DNA from: Marsupella aquatica
Taxonomy: Eukaryota; Marchantiophyta
Direction of reading: 5' to 3'
Assembly: GCA_973895155.1 (NCBI GenBank)
Contig: OZ316894.1
Span: 6,510,001 to 6,574,000 of the forward strand
Length of the DNA stretch: 64,000 nucleotides
Every line of letters starts with the position of its first letter. Positions within the stretch are counted from its first letter, which is position 1. The notes below the pieces were generated by a model, which was given only the letters and a program-made list of their open reading frames with translations, was not told the DNA's origin and did not search any database. Both the position numbers and the translations under genes were made by a program. Below, in pieces: positions 57,774-64,000 of this stretch.

Positions 57774-59964
57774 TTTTACAGGAAACTGCCTAGATCACGG
57801 TCGTTGTATGCTTGTGTCCAATTTTATATAATTCTTCCTGCTGCCACAAGAAGACAAACCCAACCAAAACACATTTACGGACGAATTTATAGACTGGAGC
57901 AGAACTCAGGGACAAGATATATATAGAAATGGACTATAAGTTGGATAAGAATGCATTGCAGGATGGGTACCATCATTACAATTACAAACTGGTAATTGGA
58001 TCAAATTCCGTTGCAAGAGGGGGACCTGACAGGGATTGAATTTGACCACCTTGCTGACCACCAGGCCCACTTAGTGCCTGTTGGATTTGAATGCTTCAAT
58101 TAGAAAGAAAGGTCTCAAACACAACCAAAAGATGTTTTCTGCGTCCAAACAGAATTAGTGTTCCAAGGACATATTTTCCGCTAAAGTAAGAAATTTATTA
58201 ATGGTTATTATGTTAAAACATGGAAATCAGCAATTGAACAAGCAAGAAAGGTGATAATGGAGAGGTGCCCAACCAAGGTGAGATTAGGTGAGATCAGGTG
58301 AGATTGTCTTAGTACCACTGCTCAATGGGATGCCTTCTATAGAAATGGCAGAAAGATAGGAAAGGGAAACGGGCATACACAATCAAACCAACTGAGAGAA
58401 TTTGCACAAGACCAGAAAAATTATCCAAATGGACCAGGACCAAGGTCTATAAATGAACTGTTCGGTTACATAGCAGTAACAATTAGTGGCCATGGCCTTC
58501 CAATTGAACCATCCTATAGGAAGTTCAAAACCGCAATCCTAAGATTAATAAGAATCCCCAACCACAGATGAATTTGTTGTCAATGAGTTCTCTATCTACT
58601 TCGGAATCATTTCAATTCCTATCGTGACAGTCCATCGGGAAATAAAATTCTAGAACACGAGATTCTCCTAGCAAAGATCTGTTTTCTTGATAGAATGTAA
58701 CACCTTCGACTTAGCTTTGGCTGCTCTCTTCTAGCAACACAAAATTAGAAAGTTTCGACAATTGTATCTAATCATGACTGGAACTCGTCCATTTTCCTTA
58801 GCTTCGTCTCGTTCTTCAAAATTGTCACTAGACAGTAGTGAAACACCTTCAATCAATCTATTTTCGTGAAACTTTTGCGACTTAACATTGGACCTGGTTC
58901 ACCACAACCTCACCTCATTTAAAAACAAGCTCTGGCTTCAGTCGGACTTTCCTAGGATAGTTAAGGAATTCTTCCCTTTCTGTGACATTTGATGTCCAGA
59001 AAGTAGGTGGTCCTTGGCTTCTGTAGAAGGACCACAGCATTGACTGACCACCGTTGATAGATGTTGGCGACGTCTTCTAGATGCAATAGAATCAACAGAG
59101 GGCGAATTGACTCGGGATCTTACAATTTAGGGGCCTTACCAGTTCAGACCGACAAACTAAAATGGGCACTACACTGAGATATATCTCTAAGATCTAGTAG
59201 ATGAAGTATCGCGGACCAACGGATGGACTCTACAGGGAAGCTTTTCAAGCCGATCATAAGAAATTTGATCATTACAATTGTAAAACATGCAGGGGAGCCC
59301 TTCAGTCAGTAGACCTTGACAAGTATACAAGACACCCACCCAAGACGTGTAGTGCCTTTCAAACCGGGCACACTTTGATGTTCAGGTCAAGCGAGACCTT
59401 AGTAAGGCAGGGGGCTTGGGACGAAATGAACGAGAGTGCAGACTATATAAAGCTTTTCAATTTCCATGTGAACCTTGCAAACGCTTGTAACCAAATTGGA
59501 TGAAGTGCAGAAGCCTTCTAATATTGGACTGTCAGCGGGAAAGACCTTGTTCACAGATCTAATTCAAGGCAAACATGTGATTTGAGATGTTATGTGCTAT
59601 TTCCACTCAAATGTTCACCGTGCTAAAGAATCTATTACAGCATTCCCTAGATTAGACACAAAGGAAGACGAGGTGAAATGAAAGAAACAAACGGGTCTAC
59701 CTTGCATCACACACTTTAAACTGCTTTCAAGGAATACGTACCCTTGAGAAATGAGGTCAAACCATCGGTTTCTTTTCCGGAACAAGCGATATAAGCTTTC
59801 ACAAGAACAGAATTCAAAATTGCATTCATTCAACGTACACAAATTCTATGGCTTCTAGAATTTTGCAAATCTTACCACTCAAAGCAGCGAGTTGTCTGGC
59901 GACCAAGCTCAGAAAAAGCGCATCACAAGCCTGTGCAAGCACAAAACCACACACAATACGGGAT

Positions 59965-60083
59965 GGCACGCTCCCTACGCAGGAATTATCCTGTTCAGGT
60001 GCGAAGGGACTCTCTCAGCCTGCTCTGGTGAACAGTACTAGCGAATGAGCTGGCACTGCCTCAGAACAAGCACCCCCGGTGCC
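59965..60083 (-). ncRNA. TPP riboswitch (THI element) in the THIC 3' UTR
   Basis: This is the eukaryotic thiamin pyrophosphate aptamer, about 119 nt. On the minus strand the closing stem P1 pairs GGCAC (60083-60079) with GUGCC (59969-59965). The sequence GGGGGUGCUUGUUCUGAGGC follows, then an extended variable P3 arm, the pyrimidine-sensor CUGAGA (60018-60013), and the pyrophosphate-sensor half ACCUGAACAGG (60001-59991), AUAAUUCCUGCG and UAGGGAG. All strictly conserved nucleotides that I know for the class are present. It lies 425 nt downstream of the THIC stop, the standard plant arrangement, where TPP controls 3' UTR splicing and message stability. Confidence 0.95.
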
Positions 60084-60126
60084 AAGTCTCGTTAGCCACA
60101 TTCAGATGATACATTATTAACTTCCA

Positions 60127-60132
60127 TTTATT
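60127..60132 (-). terminator. AATAAA poly(A) signal just upstream of the riboswitch
   Basis: AATAAA on the minus strand ends 43 nt before the aptamer. In plant THIC genes a processing site upstream of the aptamer yields the stable short message that is kept when TPP is low. This motif could serve that site. Confidence 0.4.
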
Positions 60133-60362
60133 GCAAACCGTAAAGGTATGACTCCGGTCTACAAGATCAGGCAGAAACAAGTAAACCTATCTAACCATCT
60201 GACTCTGATTTTGCAGTAAGAGTGGTTACGCATCTCTCCATCTACAGATTGATGACGAGCAGCCCATCCACATGAAGAGCCTGCAGGATGACTCTACCGA
60301 ATAAACTCTTCTTTTTAGCCCCCTCACCACTACGACATGCCATTGCCATCTGATAATACCAC

Positions 60363-60440
60363 CTGCAAATAAAACATATGTGTGCAAATCAAGCATCCGT
60401 CAGAAACATTTCAAAAACAAATATTCGAATGAGATCTTAC
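60363..60440 (-). other. THIC 3' UTR intron
   Basis: The donor is 'aacct|gtaagatctc' and the acceptor 'tttatttgcag|gtgg', giving a 78-bp intron starting 69 nt after the stop codon. A constitutive first 3' UTR intron is usual in plant THIC messages. Confidence 0.65.
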
Positions 60441-60508
60441 AGGTTAAGCAATAGGCTCGCCTTTACAAACAGAGGAGGGCTCAAGAGATGATATGCAGAC
60501 CTCATTAA

Positions 60509-63429
<2,921 letters not shown>

Positions 63430-64000
63430 AACTTTAAAATTTCCCGAGCTAAAGCAGAGTGATCTCCCAGAAAAGCTTGCTGTCCGTCTGAGGATGGAAA
63501 GCTCGGATTGCTGCTTTACTGCTCTCACTGCTTTATGTGTAAAGAGCTCAACTCGAAGATGCACTTTCGTTCCTCGACTTCCTCTTTCTCGAGCTAATCG
63601 GACGGTGGAGGCGCGGTGCTATCCTCCGATCTCGTTTCATCCATTGCTTCCCTGTATTTAAGGTGAACCACACGATGTGTCCTCATTGAAGAGTAAAATA
63701 CCAATAAAATATCAACTTTCTGCATTTTTATAAGGAGACAGAATAAACTGCCTGAAACAGCGGTAACAAGGTCCAAGAATGTTCTGTCGGAAGGATCGAG
63801 CTCTTGATGGACCCCACTAAAGCTTTTGGGCAAGCTCAGAGTTATCCAAAGCCTCCACTGCAGACAAATTCCTCGCTTTACTATGCTGCTTTTCAGTTTG
63901 TTGCTGACTAGGGAATGCCTGTTAAGCGGTTCAGTTTTTTTTGTGCACATTTGTTACCAGATAAATTGGCTTGCGAATGAATGCAAAGAGATTTACACTG
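63430..64000. other. THIC 5' leader and upstream region
   Basis: 63430-63600 continues the THIC frame and is probably leader. The rest to the window end would hold the promoter. I see no second gene. The short - ORF at 63594-63950 has no recognisable domain. Confidence 0.45.

Larger units (their letters stand above)
52865..59964. other. Intergenic, AT-rich, repeat-rich
   Basis: 52.9-54.9 kb includes the RABD 3' UTR and non-coding sequence. 55.48-55.79 kb holds degenerate repeats, 56.17-56.42 kb a purine-rich repeat, and 56.46-57.28 kb a dispersed repeat shared with 29.7-31.1 kb. There is a 43-bp duplication at 57688-57773 and an 'aggtgagat(t/c)' triplet at about 58278-58306. A 100-codon ORF at 59201-59503 has no recognisable domain. 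I see no convincing gene. Confidence 0.45.

Noticed and set aside
59201-59503. 100-codon + strand ORF
   Set aside because: No domain or motif; it is isolated, and nothing around it suggests a gene.

Overview
The window is nuclear DNA of a land plant. The evidence is spliceosomal introns of tens to hundreds of bases with GT..AG ends, a chloroplast-type THIC gene with a TPP riboswitch in its 3' UTR, an ATXR5/6-type histone methyltransferase, a plant-type TAF1 with one C-terminal bromodomain, a RABD GTPase and a Pong-type transposon. I think a spore-bearing plant (bryophyte, lycophyte or fern) is more likely than a seed plant. That rests on the compact genes and on a fungus-like secreted protein gene, and I cannot fix the species.

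Layout. 1-4.7 kb: repeat-rich, no recognisable gene. 4.8-5.8 kb (-): intronless secreted beta-propeller gene of the SMP-30/gluconolactonase-like type best known from fungi. 6.4-10.5 kb: an almost complete Pong-like PIF/Harbinger DNA transposon with TIRs, a TTA target duplication, a Myb-like ORF1, a DDE transposase broken by a frameshift and by a catalytic E-to-Q change, and an extra ORF. 11.9-25.6 kb (-): complete TAF1 gene, 19 coding exons resolved, 2115 codons. 25.6-32.3 kb: repeats, including a 2.84 kb TIR element flanked by TTA. 32.3-35.2 kb (+): conserved plant four-helix membrane protein, 3 exons. 36.0-38.4 kb (-): ATXR5/6, 5 exons, with three E2F-like sites in a short repeat upstream. 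38.4-43 kb: repeats. 43.1-45.3 kb (+): decayed GT14 (DUF266) glycosyltransferase. 46.3-48.3 kb (-): FIS1, with two alternative terminal exons that each encode a tail anchor. 48.7-52.2 kb: repeats and the RAB leader. 52.2-52.9 kb (+): intronless RABD/Rab1 GTPase. 53-59.9 kb: repeats. 60.0-63.4 kb (-): THIC with its 3' UTR intron and riboswitch.

The genes are independent housekeeping loci, not a pathway cluster: general transcription (TAF1), heterochromatin maintenance at replication (ATXR5/6), organelle division (FIS1), ER-Golgi traffic (RABD) and thiamin synthesis under riboswitch feedback (THIC). The observation I would follow first is the duplicated FIS1 terminal exon. It lets one gene make two versions of the membrane anchor that decides which organelle the protein reaches.
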